NCBI RefSeq assembly: GCF_020740535.1
Contig: NZ_CP082362.1
Coordinates: forward strand, 62,001 to 126,000
Length of the DNA: 64,000 nucleotides
Source of the DNA: Streptomyces profundus
GTDB taxonomy: Bacteria > Actinomycetota > Actinomycetes > Streptomycetales > Streptomycetaceae
Direction of reading: 5' to 3'
Position numbers and translations under genes: made by a program. Position 1 is the first letter of the stretch. The number at the start of each line of letters is the position of its first letter. The notes beneath the pieces were generated by a model. The model saw nothing but the letters and a program-made list of their open reading frames with translations, had not been told where the DNA came from and did no database searches. Positions 1-8,354 of this stretch are shown here, in pieces.

Positions 1-277
1 GGTGGTGGACGGTCACCCGGGCGTCGCCCACGGCGGTGCGCAGCCCTTCCCGGTAGGTGTCGGCCCTGATGTAGCGGACGCGGTCGCCGAGTTCGGCCGC
101 CCGGTGGCGCATCGCGGAGAGCACGAGGTGGGCCTTGGCGCGGTGGAAGCGGCGTCGGCGCAGCACCGAGCGGGCCTCGATCATCACCAGCGGCGCCCGG
201 CGGGCGGGGCCGCCGTCGCCGGGGGCGGTGAAGTGCGGGCCGAGTTGGTCCCCGAAGAGCCAGTGCGCGGTGCTCAC
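1..277 (-). CDS. Cryptochrome/photolyase-related protein (DPRP family), 3' part cut off
   Basis: Only the first 92 codons lie in the window; the rest runs off the left edge. The N-terminus shows WLFGDQLGPHF near residue 6, then an RSVLRRRRFHRAKAHLVLSA stretch and an MRHRAAELGD helix. These are hallmarks of the deoxyribodipyrimidine photolyase-related family (PF04244), flavoproteins linked to light-dependent DNA repair or sensing. In streptomycetes such genes often sit in light-induced carotenoid clusters, which fits the CrtI-type gene at 10.7 kb; that link is inference. The chosen GTG start has no good ribosome site of its own, but overlaps (GTGA) the stop of a 13-codon leader ORF that has a strong one. 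Family assignment is firm; exact activity cannot be judged from the fragment. Confidence 0.8.
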   Translation of the reverse strand, partial: MSTAHWLFGDQLGPHFTAPGDGGPARRAPLVMIEARSVLRRRRFHRAKAHLVLSAMRHRAAELGDRVRYIRADTYREGLRTAVGDARVTVHH

Positions 278-315
278 GGCTGCCGGCCGTGTGACGACGT
301 GTGGGGGTGGCGCAT
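274..315 (-). CDS. Short leader ORF (13 aa) overlapping the photolyase-related start
   Basis: ATG at 315 encodes MRHPHTSSHGRQP and stops at TGA 276-274, sharing GTGA with the GTG start of the photolyase-related gene. AGGAGA lies about 7 nt before this ATG and is the only good Shine-Dalgarno site in the region. The likely role is translational coupling: ribosomes load on the leader and restart on the main gene. The peptide itself resembles nothing I know. The alternative is an upstream start with a frameshift, but the family normally begins close to the GTG. Confidence 0.45.
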   Translation of the reverse strand: MRHPHTSSHGRQP

Positions 316-445
316 CGGGCTTCTCCTGGTGGGGGCGGGGCCGGCCCCCATCCTGGGCGACACCACCCCGCGGCGCGGGAAGCCGCGCCGGCGCGAGGCG
401 CGGCCGGGCGCCGGCTGGCGATCCGCTCTTCTATAAGCTGACGGG

Positions 446-910
446 ATGGCCAGTACCGACGACTCGGCGAGCGATCTCCAGGCGTTCGCCCGACAGCTGC
501 GGCACCTGAACGGGGAGATCAACCGTCTGGTCCACGGTTTCGCGCTGGCCCAGGGGCTGCATCCGACCGATGTGCAGGCGCTGGCCGTGATCCTGGACAG
601 CGAGGCGCCGCTGACGCCGGGGAACCTGCGGAGCCGGCTGGGGCTCACCTCGGGGGCCGTCACCGCCTGCCTCGACCGGTTGGAGCGCGCGGGCCATGTG
701 CGGCGTTCGCGTGCGAGCGAGGACCGCAGAGTCGTCCATGTGCACTACGCGGCGAGCGCCAGGCCGGCGGCGCGCGAGCACTTCCGTCCGCTGGCCGCCG
801 CCGCCGAGAGCACCCGCGCGGGGTTCAGCGCGGCGGAGCTGGCCGTGGTGTCGCGCTTTCTGAACGCGCTCAACGAGGAGTTGGGCGAGCTGCGGACGCC
901 GCGGCGCTGA
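446..910 (+). CDS. MarR-family transcriptional regulator
   Basis: 154-residue winged-helix regulator of typical MarR length. The recognition region LRSRLGLTSGAVTACLDRL (about 63-81) is followed by a wing with SEDRRV (about 92-97); flanking helices form the dimer interface. It lies just upstream of and in the same direction as an MMPL exporter, with a perfect 8+8 palindrome between them. The common arrangement is a MarR repressor that controls an adjacent efflux pump and is relieved by a small ligand. The start ATG follows a TATAAG -10 hexamer at 432-437 so closely that the transcript is probably leaderless. Divergent from the photolyase-related gene. Confidence 0.9.
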   Translation: MASTDDSASDLQAFARQLRHLNGEINRLVHGFALAQGLHPTDVQALAVILDSEAPLTPGNLRSRLGLTSGAVTACLDRLERAGHVRRSRASEDRRVVHVHYAASARPAAREHFRPLAAAAESTRAGFSAAELAVVSRFLNALNEELGELRTPRR

Positions 911-952
911 TCCGCACCCGTGTCACCCCCCGTCGCCGAGGCACGGTAGATT

Positions 953-969
953 ATCTCAATGATTGAGAT
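953..969. promoter_or_regulatory. Palindromic MarR-type operator in front of the MMPL gene
   Basis: Perfect inverted repeat ATCTCAAT-G-ATTGAGAT in an AT-rich island within very GC-rich DNA. A TAGATT hexamer at 947-952 could be the -10 box, so a bound dimer would block transcription. A further CATTGAG half-site occurs at 977-983. Size and symmetry match sites bound by MarR dimers; the adjacent MarR gene is the obvious candidate. Confidence 0.75.
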
Positions 970-1047
970 TGTTATTCATTGAGTTAGCCGTCCCGGTGGA
1001 CCAGCGTGGCGTTCGCCCCCGGGATCGGCGTCCGGTCAGGAGCACCT

Positions 1048-3156
1048 ATGCCCAGCAGCACTCGGCGGATCCGTTGGCTGATCCCCGTCGTCGTCCTTCT
1101 CGTCTGGCTCGGCGTCGGCGCCGGCTTCGGCCCGTTCGCCGGCAGGCTCGGGGAGGTCGCCACCAACGACCAGGCCGCGTTCCTCCCCGGCGGCGCCGAG
1201 TCCACCCGGGTGCTGGAGGCCCAGAAGGCGTTCCGTCAGGACGAGACCCTGCCGGCGATCGTGGTGTGGACCTCGGACGAGGAGGGCGGTCCCCTCGATG
1301 AGGAGCGGCGGGCGGCGGCGAGCGAGGTACTCGCCGCGCTGGCCGACGACCCGGCGGTGGTGACGGAGCCGTCGCCCGCGCTGCCGGCCGAGGACGGTCT
1401 GGCCCTCCAGGGGGTGGTGCCGCTGGATCCCGATCTCGACGAGGAGTTGTCCGAGGCCCTGGAGCGGCTCACCCGGGCCGCCGAGGGGGTCCTCGGCACC
1501 AGCGTCCAGATCGCGGGTCCGGCGGCCAGCCAGGCGGACCTCTCGGACGCCTTCGCCGGCATCGACGGTCTGCTGCTCGGGGTCGCGCTGACGACGGTGC
1601 TGCTGATCCTGCTGCTGGTCTACCGCAGCGTGCCGCTGCCCCTGGTGATCATCGTCGGGGCCATGTTCGCCCTGGCGTTGGCCTGCGCGGTGGTCTATCT
1701 GCTGGCCGACCTCGACGTGGTGCGGGTGGACGGCCAGGTCCAGGGCATCCTCTTCATCCTGGTGATCGGGGCGGCGACCGACTACGCGCTGCTGCTCACG
1801 GCGCGCTACCGCGAGGAGTTGGCGCGCGGGGACGACCGGATGGCGGCCATGCGGACCGCGCTGCGCCGCTCCCTCGGCCCGATCACGGCGAGCGCGGCCA
1901 CCGTGGCGGCCGGCCTGTTGGCGCTGTTGCTCAGCGACCTCACCAACAACCGCGCCCTCGGCCCGGTGGGCGCGATCGGGATCGGCTGCGCGGTGCTCAG
2001 CGCGTTGACGTTCCTGCCCGCGGTGCTGGTGCTGCTCGGCCGCGGGGCGTACTGGCCGGCCAGGCCGCGGCCGGCGGGCGGGCGGGATCGGGCGCACGGG
2101 CTGTGGACCCGGGTCGCGGCGCTGGTGGACCGGGCCCCGCGCAAGGTCTGGGTCGCCACCCTGGTGGTGCTGCTCGCGGGGGCCGCGTTCGCCCCGACCC
2201 TCAACACCAGGGGTGTGCCGCTTGACGAGGTCTTCGTCAACGACGCGCCGTCGGTGGCCGCCCAGGAGACGCTGGGTGAGCACTTCCCCGGCGGTTCCGG
2301 CAATCCGGCGGTGGTGATCGCGGACGCGGACGCGCTGGACGAGGTGGTCCGCGCGGCCGAGGGCACGCGCGGCGTGGCCTCGGTGGCACCGGTGACCGCG
2401 TCGGGCCGCCCGGACGGGGGCCCGCCGCTGGAGGTGGACGGCCGCGTCCGGCTGGAGGCGACGCTCACCGACGCGTCGGACAGCACGGCGGCCGAGGAGA
2501 CCGTCCTCCGGCTGCGGGAGGCGGTGCACGCGGTGTCCGACGCGGACGCGCTGGTCGGCGGCTACACCGCCCAGCGGTACGACACCCAGCGCACCGCCGC
2601 GCACGACAGGACGCTGATCGTCCCCGTGGTGTTGGTGATCATTCTGCTGATCCTGATCGCCCTGCTGCGCTCGTTGGTGATGCCGGTGTTGCTGGTCGCG
2701 ACCGTGGCCCTCAACTTTCTGACCACGCTGGGGGTTTCCGCGCTGGTCTTCCAGAACCTGCTGGGCTTCGGCGGGACCGACTCCTCCGTGCCGCTCTACG
2801 GGTTCGTGTTCCTGGTGGCCCTGGGCGTGGACTACAACATCTTCCTGATGTCCCGGGTGCGGGAGGAGGCGCTGGAGCACGGCCCGCGCGAGGGGGTGCT
2901 GCGCGGGCTCACCACCACCGGCGGGGTGATCACCTCCGCCGGGGTGGTGCTGGCCGCGACGTTCGCCGCGCTGGGGGTGATCCCGCTGGCCTTCCTGGTG
3001 CAGATCGCGTTCATCGTGGCCTTCGGGGTGCTGCTGGACACCCTGGTGGTGCGGTCACTCCTGGTGCCGGCGCTGGTCAGGGACATGGGCCGGGCCGCCT
3101 GGTGGCCCGGCGCGCTGAGCCGGGCACCGGACGGGGCCCGCCGGGGCCGCCCCTGA
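1048..3156 (+). CDS. MMPL-family RND transporter
   Basis: 702 residues. The fold is two repeats, each with one membrane helix, a large extracytoplasmic loop and five further helices. Helix 1 is at about 9-25; the first block contains GAATDYALLLTARYREE and the second LGVDYNIFLMSRVREE, the paired Asp-Tyr motifs of transmembrane segments 4 and 10 that carry the proton relay. MMPL proteins export lipids, drugs or other hydrophobic molecules. An in-frame start at 1006 exists, but ATG 1048 has AGGAG at good spacing and places helix 1 normally. Likely regulated by the MarR gene 136 bp upstream via the palindrome at 953-969. Substrate cannot be told from sequence. Confidence 0.92.
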   Translation: MPSSTRRIRWLIPVVVLLVWLGVGAGFGPFAGRLGEVATNDQAAFLPGGAESTRVLEAQKAFRQDETLPAIVVWTSDEEGGPLDEERRAAASEVLAALADDPAVVTEPSPALPAEDGLALQGVVPLDPDLDEELSEALERLTRAAEGVLGTSVQIAGPAASQADLSDAFAGIDGLLLGVALTTVLLILLLVYRSVPLPLVIIVGAMFALALACAVVYLLADLDVVRVDGQVQGILFILVIGAATDYALLLTARYREELARGDDRMAAMRTALRRSLGPITASAATVAAGLLALLLSDLTNNRALGPVGAIGIGCAVLSALTFLPAVLVLLGRGAYWPARPRPAGGRDRAHGLWTRVAALVDRAPRKVWVATLVVLLAGAAFAPTLNTRGVPLDEVFVNDAPSVAAQETLGEHFPGGSGNPAVVIADADALDEVVRAAEGTRGVASVAPVTASGRPDGGPPLEVDGRVRLEATLTDASDSTAAEETVLRLREAVHAVSDADALVGGYTAQRYDTQRTAAHDRTLIVPVVLVIILLILIALLRSLVMPVLLVATVALNFLTTLGVSALVFQNLLGFGGTDSSVPLYGFVFLVALGVDYNIFLMSRVREEALEHGPREGVLRGLTTTGGVITSAGVVLAATFAALGVIPLAFLVQIAFIVAFGVLLDTLVVRSLLVPALVRDMGRAAWWPGALSRAPDGARRGRP

Positions 3157-3172
3157 CGTCGCCCGCCTCACA

Positions 3173-3220
3173 CGTCAGCTCGTCAACCCGTCAGATCGTC
3201 AGCCCGTCAGATCGTCACGT
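3173..3220. repeat. 8-bp tandem repeat (six units, CGTCAGNN) at convergent gene ends
   Basis: Six consecutive 8-bp units begin with CGTCA (CGTCAGCT, CGTCAACC, CGTCAGAT, CGTCAGCC, CGTCAGAT, CGTCACGT). They run from the MMPL 3' flank into the last codons of the DUF2264 gene, whose stop lies inside the array. A slippage-type microsatellite; copy number changes would alter the DUF2264 C-terminus or stop position. Confidence 0.8.
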
Positions 3221-5168
3221 CGAGCCGGTGGCCGTCCGGCCAGCGGAGTGTCACCCGTTCGACGGCGACCAGCAACTCCGGTGGTTCGTGCGGGTGTTCC
3301 TCGGTGCCGGTGAGCGTGACGCGGGCGGCGACGAGGCCGTCGGCGGGGAGCCGGCCCCCGGTGGCCAGCCAGGGGATCGCCGTCCAGCCGCCGAGCGGGC
3401 CGGCGTCGCGGACCACCGTCACCCCGGCGCGGTCCAGGCCGCGCAGCGGGTGGAGGGTGGAGCGCAGCCGGTCGGTGCGGGCCAGCGCCCCGGGGCCCGT
3501 GGTCGGGCGGTCGGCGGCGGCGAGCGGCCAGCCGCCGAGCCTGACGGTGACCGGCCGCTCCTGGGGCTCGTCGAACACCACGCGCGCCAGCCGGACTTCG
3601 ACGCCGTCCCTGACCACGGACACGACGGTGACGACCGGCCCCCTGGTGGTCGTGCCGGGGTGGCCGGAGCCGTGGTCGGGTCCCGCGTCCGCCGCCGGCT
3701 CCACCCAGTGGGTCCGGCCGCCGGAGGCGGCCAGCAGCACGCCGCCGGCCTCGGCTCTGGCGTAGTGGTGGGTGAATCCGGTGCGGTGGGTGGCGCGGCC
3801 TTCCTGGTCCAGCACGACGACGGCGTTGTCGAGCGGGGCCCTGGACGTGGGCCCGGTGAGCGGCGGGACGGTGGCCGTGGAGTAGCCGAGCCGGGCGTAG
3901 AGGGGGGCGTCGGTGCCGCCGGCGCCGGGGGCGGCGTGGTCGGTGCCGTGGTTGACGACGGTGATCACGCCGTCGTCGCGGCGTCCCGAGACCAGCCAGC
4001 CGGGTGCCTCGATGACCCGTTGGACGTCGCCGCGCTCCACGGGCAGCGGCTCCTCCGGCGCGGTCCACACGGGATGGTCGGCGGGAAGGGCGAGGCCGAG
4101 CATGCCCTTGGCGGCCCAGTAGGGCGATCCGGGCCCCGAGTAGGACTGTTTCATGGGCGGCCAGGCGTGGTGCCAGCCGAGGGTGAGCAGGCCGTCCCGG
4201 TCGGGGACGCCGTGTTCAGTGAAGTGCCGCAGGGTGCCGCTGGCGGCGCGGCGCAGCAGCCCGGGCGGCAGTTCGCCGACGTCCGTGTAGGCGGCGGTCC
4301 ACAGCGGCGCGGCGCTGGCGAAGCGGTAGATCAGGCTGCGGCCCTGGAGCAGCGGGGAGCCGTCGGCGCCGATGAGGTGGACCGCGTCGTGGAGGTAGCG
4401 GCCGAGGTCGTCCGCCCAGGTCTGGCGGAGCGCGGGTGGGCAGAGGGTGCCGGTGACGTCGAACGCCCTGGCCCAGAGCAGCGGGTAGAGGTGCAGGGCC
4501 CAGCCGGTGTAGTGGTCGTAGGCGCGCTGGTCGGCGCCGTCGGAGAGCCAGCCGCCGGGGCGGCGCAGCCGGGCGTGGACGGCGAGGTCCTCCTCGATGT
4601 CGGCGGCCGACCAGGGCCCGCCGACCTCGCGGAGGAAGGACTCGACGACGACGCGGAACCAGACCCAGTTGATCGGCGGGTAGGGCTGGCCGACGACGGT
4701 GGCCAGCCAGTCGACGGTGCGGTGCCGCACGGCGTCGTCGAGCCGGTCCCAGAGCCAGGGGCGGGTGAGTTGCAGGATCAGCGCGATCGACGCGGCCTCC
4801 ACCTTGGCCTGGCCCAACCGGTCGGGGCGCGGCCAGGCTTCGGGCGAGGCGGGGTCGGTGCCGGCGGCCAGGCCCGCGGCGTAGCGCTCCAGCAGGCCGG
4901 TGGGGTCGGCGCCGCGTTCGCCGAGGATGCGGAAGCCGGCCAGCAGGAAGGTGCGGGCGAAGCCCTCAAGGCCGTCGGAGTCCGGGCCGTGGCCGCTGGC
5001 GGGGCCCGGCAGGTCGACGCGGGCGCCGCGCGGGGAGCGGTGGCGGTCCACGGCGGTGAGCAGCCCGTCGGCGAGCGCGGCCCAGTGGGCGCGGGTCCAG
5101 CCGGTGTGCGGGGACGTGGTGCGGTCCTCGGGTGGGAGACCGGCGGACTCCCCTGGCGGAGGGGTCAT
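3207..5168 (-). CDS. DUF2264 domain-containing protein
   Basis: 653 residues, close to the usual length of the DUF2264 family (PF10022), predicted cytoplasmic alpha/alpha-toroid proteins found beside carbohydrate transporters and polysaccharide-degrading enzymes in bacteria and fungi. The N-terminal 400 residues are rich in paired helices with Trp/His/Tyr clusters (PPINWVWFRVVVESF, YDHYTGWALHLYPLLWARAF, LGWHHAWPPMKQSYSGPGSP), followed by a beta-rich C-terminal part. No signal peptide is visible, so it probably acts on sugars after import. The ATG overlaps the permease stop (ATGA), making it the last gene of the uptake operon. No enzymatic activity is established for the family as far as I know; a glycosidase or lyase role is inference. 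Confidence 0.85.
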   Translation of the reverse strand: MTPPPGESAGLPPEDRTTSPHTGWTRAHWAALADGLLTAVDRHRSPRGARVDLPGPASGHGPDSDGLEGFARTFLLAGFRILGERGADPTGLLERYAAGLAAGTDPASPEAWPRPDRLGQAKVEAASIALILQLTRPWLWDRLDDAVRHRTVDWLATVVGQPYPPINWVWFRVVVESFLREVGGPWSAADIEEDLAVHARLRRPGGWLSDGADQRAYDHYTGWALHLYPLLWARAFDVTGTLCPPALRQTWADDLGRYLHDAVHLIGADGSPLLQGRSLIYRFASAAPLWTAAYTDVGELPPGLLRRAASGTLRHFTEHGVPDRDGLLTLGWHHAWPPMKQSYSGPGSPYWAAKGMLGLALPADHPVWTAPEEPLPVERGDVQRVIEAPGWLVSGRRDDGVITVVNHGTDHAAPGAGGTDAPLYARLGYSTATVPPLTGPTSRAPLDNAVVVLDQEGRATHRTGFTHHYARAEAGGVLLAASGGRTHWVEPAADAGPDHGSGHPGTTTRGPVVTVVSVVRDGVEVRLARVVFDEPQERPVTVRLGGWPLAAADRPTTGPGALARTDRLRSTLHPLRGLDRAGVTVVRDAGPLGGWTAIPWLATGGRLPADGLVAARVTLTGTEEHPHEPPELLVAVERVTLRWPDGHRLDVTI

Positions 5169-6019
5169 TTGACGCTCCCGGCGGCGAGTCCTGAGCGCCA
5201 CTGCCGTTGCAGGACGACGAAGGCGATGATCAGCGGCAGGACGGCGAGGAGGGAGCCCGTGATGACGAGCGGGTTGTACTGGGGGAACTGGCCCACGCGG
5301 GAGCTCCACTGGAAGAGGCCGAGGGTCATGGGGAAGAGCTTGGGGTCGGTGAGCATGACCAGCGGCAGGAAGAAGTTGTTCCAGATGCCGACGAACTGGA
5401 AGAGGAGGATGGTGACCACGCCGGGGCGCATCATCGGCAGCGCGACGGTGAAGAAGGTGCGCAGTTCGCCGGCGCCGTCCATCCGGGAGGCTTCGATGAC
5501 CTCGTCGGGGACGGCGGCCTCGGCGTAGGCGCGGGCGAGGTAGACGCCGAAGGGGTTGGTGAGCAGCGGGATGAAGACGGCCCAGAAGGTGTCGACGACG
5601 CGCAGTTCGGTGGCCATGAGGTACAGCGGTAGGGCCAACGCGGTGGTGGGCACCAGGACGCCCGCCAGGGTGACGGCGAACAGGGCGCGGCGTCCGGGGA
5701 AGTCGAGCTTGGCGATGGCGTAGCCGCAGGCCGCGCAGATCAGCGCGCCCAGCACGGCGCCGACGCCGGCGTAGAGGAGGGAGTTGCGGATCCAGTGGAG
5801 GAAGACGCCGTCCTCCTCGGCGAAGAGGTCGCGGAGGTTGCCGACCAGGTTCCAGTCGCCGAGTTCGAAGGCGCTGGTGGTGGAGAAGTCGCCGACGTTC
5901 TTGGTGGACGAGGTGAGCAGCCAGATCAGGGGCAGCACGCTGTAGAGGGCGGCGATGGCCAGCAGGGCGTGCACGGCGCCTTTGGACGTCCAACGGGACG
6001 TCCGCCGCGAGGGGTTCAT
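5165..6019 (-). CDS. Carbohydrate ABC transporter permease (MalG type)
   Basis: 284 residues with six hydrophobic segments. The EAA loop that docks with the ATPase is at about 174-200 (EVIEASRMDGAGELRTFF then LPMMRPG). Length and layout fit the CUT1 MalG class. The gene overlaps the upstream permease and the downstream DUF2264 gene by four bases (ATGA) each, so all are translated as a unit. No ATPase gene is present in the operon; streptomycete sugar importers usually borrow the shared ATPase MsiK, which I infer here. Confidence 0.93.
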   Translation of the reverse strand: MNPSRRTSRWTSKGAVHALLAIAALYSVLPLIWLLTSSTKNVGDFSTTSAFELGDWNLVGNLRDLFAEEDGVFLHWIRNSLLYAGVGAVLGALICAACGYAIAKLDFPGRRALFAVTLAGVLVPTTALALPLYLMATELRVVDTFWAVFIPLLTNPFGVYLARAYAEAAVPDEVIEASRMDGAGELRTFFTVALPMMRPGVVTILLFQFVGIWNNFFLPLVMLTDPKLFPMTLGLFQWSSRVGQFPQYNPLVITGSLLAVLPLIIAFVVLQRQWRSGLAAGSVK

Positions 6020-6915
6020 CGGGACCTCCGGGTGGACAGGCGCATCACCAGCGCCGAGAGCAGGGCGCAGGCGACGGCGAGCAGCAGGGAGGCCGCCGCG
6101 GCCCGGCCGTAGTCGTTGCTGATGAACGCGGCCTCGTAGACATAGAGGCTGGGGGTCCAGGTGCTGGTGACGGAGGAGCTGAAGGAGCGCAACACCAGGG
6201 GCTCGGTGAAGAGTTGGAGCGAGCCGATGACGGTGAAGACCAGGGCGACGAAGACGGTGGGACGGATCATCGGCACCTTGACGGCCAGCGCGGTGCGGAT
6301 CGGGCCCGCGCCGTCGACGGTGGACGCCTCCAGCACGTCACGGGGCACGGTGCGCAACGCGGTATAGAAAATGATCATGTTGTAGCCCAGCCACTGCCAG
6401 GTGGCCATGTTGACGATGGACGGCAGCACCCCGTCGCTGCCCAGCGGGTCGAAGGGCAGCAGGTCGTTGAGCGGGCCGATGCCGGGGCTGTAGAGGTAGG
6501 CCCAGATGAGGCCGGCGATCACGCCGGGCACGGCGTAGGGCAGGAAGACGGCGAGCGACCACAGCTGCCGCAGCCGCACGGTGGCCCCGTCGAGCAGCAG
6601 CGCCAGGACCAGGGCGCCGCCCAGCATCAGCGGCACGTGCAGCAGGGCGTAGCGGGCGACGTTGCCGACGCTGTCGCGGAAGTTCTCGTCGCCGAGGACG
6701 TCGGCGTAGTTGGCGAACCAGACGAAGACGTCGCTGGGCCCGTCGAAGCCGAGCCCGGAGAGGCGTTCGGTGAAGAGGCTCAGATAGAGGGCGTAGCCGA
6801 TGGGCACGAGCACGGTGCCGGTGAGCAGCAGCGCGAAGGGGGCGGCGAGCAGCAGCGGGGCCAGCCGGGAGCGGCGGCTTCTTCGGCTGGTCGGCGGTGG
6901 GGTGGCGAGAGTCAT
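6016..6915 (-). CDS. Carbohydrate ABC transporter permease (MalF type)
   Basis: 299 residues with a basic N-terminus (SRRSRRSR) and six membrane helices beginning at about 20. The EAA motif is LEASTVDGAGPIRTALAVKV near residue 197. Partner of the MalG-type permease that follows with an ATGA overlap; its own ATG overlaps the TGA of the solute-binding protein. The reading frame continues open upstream, but this ATG gives the expected length and the tight coupling. Substrate is probably an oligosaccharide, judged from the DUF2264 neighbour only. Confidence 0.93.
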   Translation of the reverse strand: MTLATPPPTSRRSRRSRLAPLLLAAPFALLLTGTVLVPIGYALYLSLFTERLSGLGFDGPSDVFVWFANYADVLGDENFRDSVGNVARYALLHVPLMLGGALVLALLLDGATVRLRQLWSLAVFLPYAVPGVIAGLIWAYLYSPGIGPLNDLLPFDPLGSDGVLPSIVNMATWQWLGYNMIIFYTALRTVPRDVLEASTVDGAGPIRTALAVKVPMIRPTVFVALVFTVIGSLQLFTEPLVLRSFSSSVTSTWTPSLYVYEAAFISNDYGRAAAASLLLAVACALLSALVMRLSTRRSR

Positions 6916-8237
6916 CCGGCGCTCCCCTCCCGGACGGCCAGGCCGCGGTCGCGCATGGTGGACACGGCGGTGCGCTGCACGGAGTGGACGGCGTCGGGGA
7001 GGGTGGTGGCGCCGGACGAGACGCCGCCCAGGGCGTCGGCGACGGAGGAGAAGAGGCCCAGCGCGTTGGGGCCCCAGGTCCACTCGGGGACGCGGGCGTC
7101 GGCCTCGTCGAGCACGTCGTAGACCGGGTCGCCCAGGAAGTAGTCGTCCGGGGCGATCTGGCGGGCGACGTCCCGGTTGGGCAGGTAGGCGGGGAAGGGG
7201 GAGGTGAACGTGGCGCCGATCCGGGGGACCTCGGGGTCGGTGGAGAGCCAGCGCAGGAAGGTCAGCGCGGCCTCGGGGACGTCGCTCTCGGCGGATATCC
7301 CGAAGGCGGTCCCGCCCTGCATCCCGTTGGCCGGGGGGCCTTCGGGCCAGGTGGGCATGGTGGCGACGGCCCAGCGTCCGGCGTCGTCGGGTATGGACTT
7401 CCTGAGCGTGCCCACGCCCCAGGAGGCGCCCAGATAGCCCCAGAGCCGGCCCTGGTGGATGGAGGCGATCCAGTCCTGGGTGCCGGTGCCGCCCCCGCCG
7501 ACGAGGTCGGCGTCGAGGAGGTCCTGCCAGTAGCCGGCGGTGCGCAGGGTGCCGGCGCCCGCGACGTCGACCACCCAGGTGTCGCCCTCGACGCGCCACC
7601 AGGGGTCGCCGGCGCCCCAGGCCATGCCGGCGAAGAACGAGCCGTCGTTGAGCGGGAAGGTGGTGAGCCTGGCGGCCGGTTCCGTCTGCCGCACCCGCTC
7701 GGCCACGGCGGCGAACTCGGGCCAGTCGCGCGGGACTTCGAGGCCGTGCTCGTCGAAGAGGTCCTTGCGGTAGTAGAGGGCCATGGGCGCCATGTCCATG
7801 GGCACGGCCCAGGTGCGGCCGTCGGGGCGCACCGCGCGCCAGGCCGCGGGCGAGTAGCCGTCGGACAGGTCGGCGACGTCCTCGGTGATCTCGCGCAGTC
7901 CGCCGGTGGCCAGGATCTGGATCAGGCCCTGGTACTCGACGTGCAGGATGTCGGGCGCGTTGTGCGCCTTGATGGCGTTGGTCTGCTGGGCGTAGCCGCC
8001 GGAGAGTCCGGCGGCGATCACGCTGAGCTCGACATGGACCTCGTCCTGGGCCGTGTTGAACGCGGCGACGTACTGGTCCATGCCCGTCATCCACGACCAC
8101 AGGGTCACCCGGGTCGCCCCGGACGCGGTGGTCGAGGACGCGCAGCCGGCGAGCCCTGCGCCCCCGGCGGCGAACGCGGCGGCCCCGGCCGCCGAACGCA
8201 ACATCGCACGACGGGACCACCCGGTGTGCGGAGCCAT
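6912..8237 (-). CDS. Extracellular sugar-binding lipoprotein of an ABC transporter
   Basis: 441 residues. The signal region has twin arginines (SRRAML, residues 8-13) and a lipobox LAGC with the lipidated Cys at 32, so it is probably anchored to the outer face of the membrane, possibly after Tat export. The mature part begins with VTLWSWMTGMDQYVAAFN and contains WAVPMDMAPMALYYRKDLF, characteristic of family 1 solute-binding proteins. It is the first gene of the operon SBP-permease-permease-DUF2264. The 117 bp before it carry two GAAACGAAA boxes, likely sites for the divergent regulator. Confidence 0.93.
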   Translation of the reverse strand: MAPHTGWSRRAMLRSAAGAAAFAAGGAGLAGCASSTTASGATRVTLWSWMTGMDQYVAAFNTAQDEVHVELSVIAAGLSGGYAQQTNAIKAHNAPDILHVEYQGLIQILATGGLREITEDVADLSDGYSPAAWRAVRPDGRTWAVPMDMAPMALYYRKDLFDEHGLEVPRDWPEFAAVAERVRQTEPAARLTTFPLNDGSFFAGMAWGAGDPWWRVEGDTWVVDVAGAGTLRTAGYWQDLLDADLVGGGGTGTQDWIASIHQGRLWGYLGASWGVGTLRKSIPDDAGRWAVATMPTWPEGPPANGMQGGTAFGISAESDVPEAALTFLRWLSTDPEVPRIGATFTSPFPAYLPNRDVARQIAPDDYFLGDPVYDVLDEADARVPEWTWGPNALGLFSSVADALGGVSSGATTLPDAVHSVQRTAVSTMRDRGLAVREGSAG

Positions 8238-8306
8238 GAGTCCCTCCCTTCCCGATCGGTGTGCCGGCCCACCTCACCGTGTGGAATAGTGCCCGGTCAA
8301 TCACCA

Positions 8307-8342
8307 CGAAACGAAACAAGCAGAATCGATCAGAAACGAAAG
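8307..8342. promoter_or_regulatory. Two direct GAAACGAAA operator boxes between SBP and regulator
   Basis: CGAAACGAAAC at 8307-8317 and AGAAACGAAAG at 8332-8342, spaced 25 bp, in the divergent promoter region. Repeats of GAAAC/TTTCG are typical recognition elements of DeoR-family helix-turn-helix domains. The protein encoded to the right has a DeoR-type N-terminus, so these are probably its binding sites, controlling both the uptake operon and itself. Confidence 0.6.
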
Positions 8343-8354
8343 TGGGGGTGGCCG

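Noticed and set aside
3102..5528. 808-codon plus-strand frame over DUF2264
   Set aside because: Low-complexity Gly/Ala/Arg product, opposite a recognised family; shadow.
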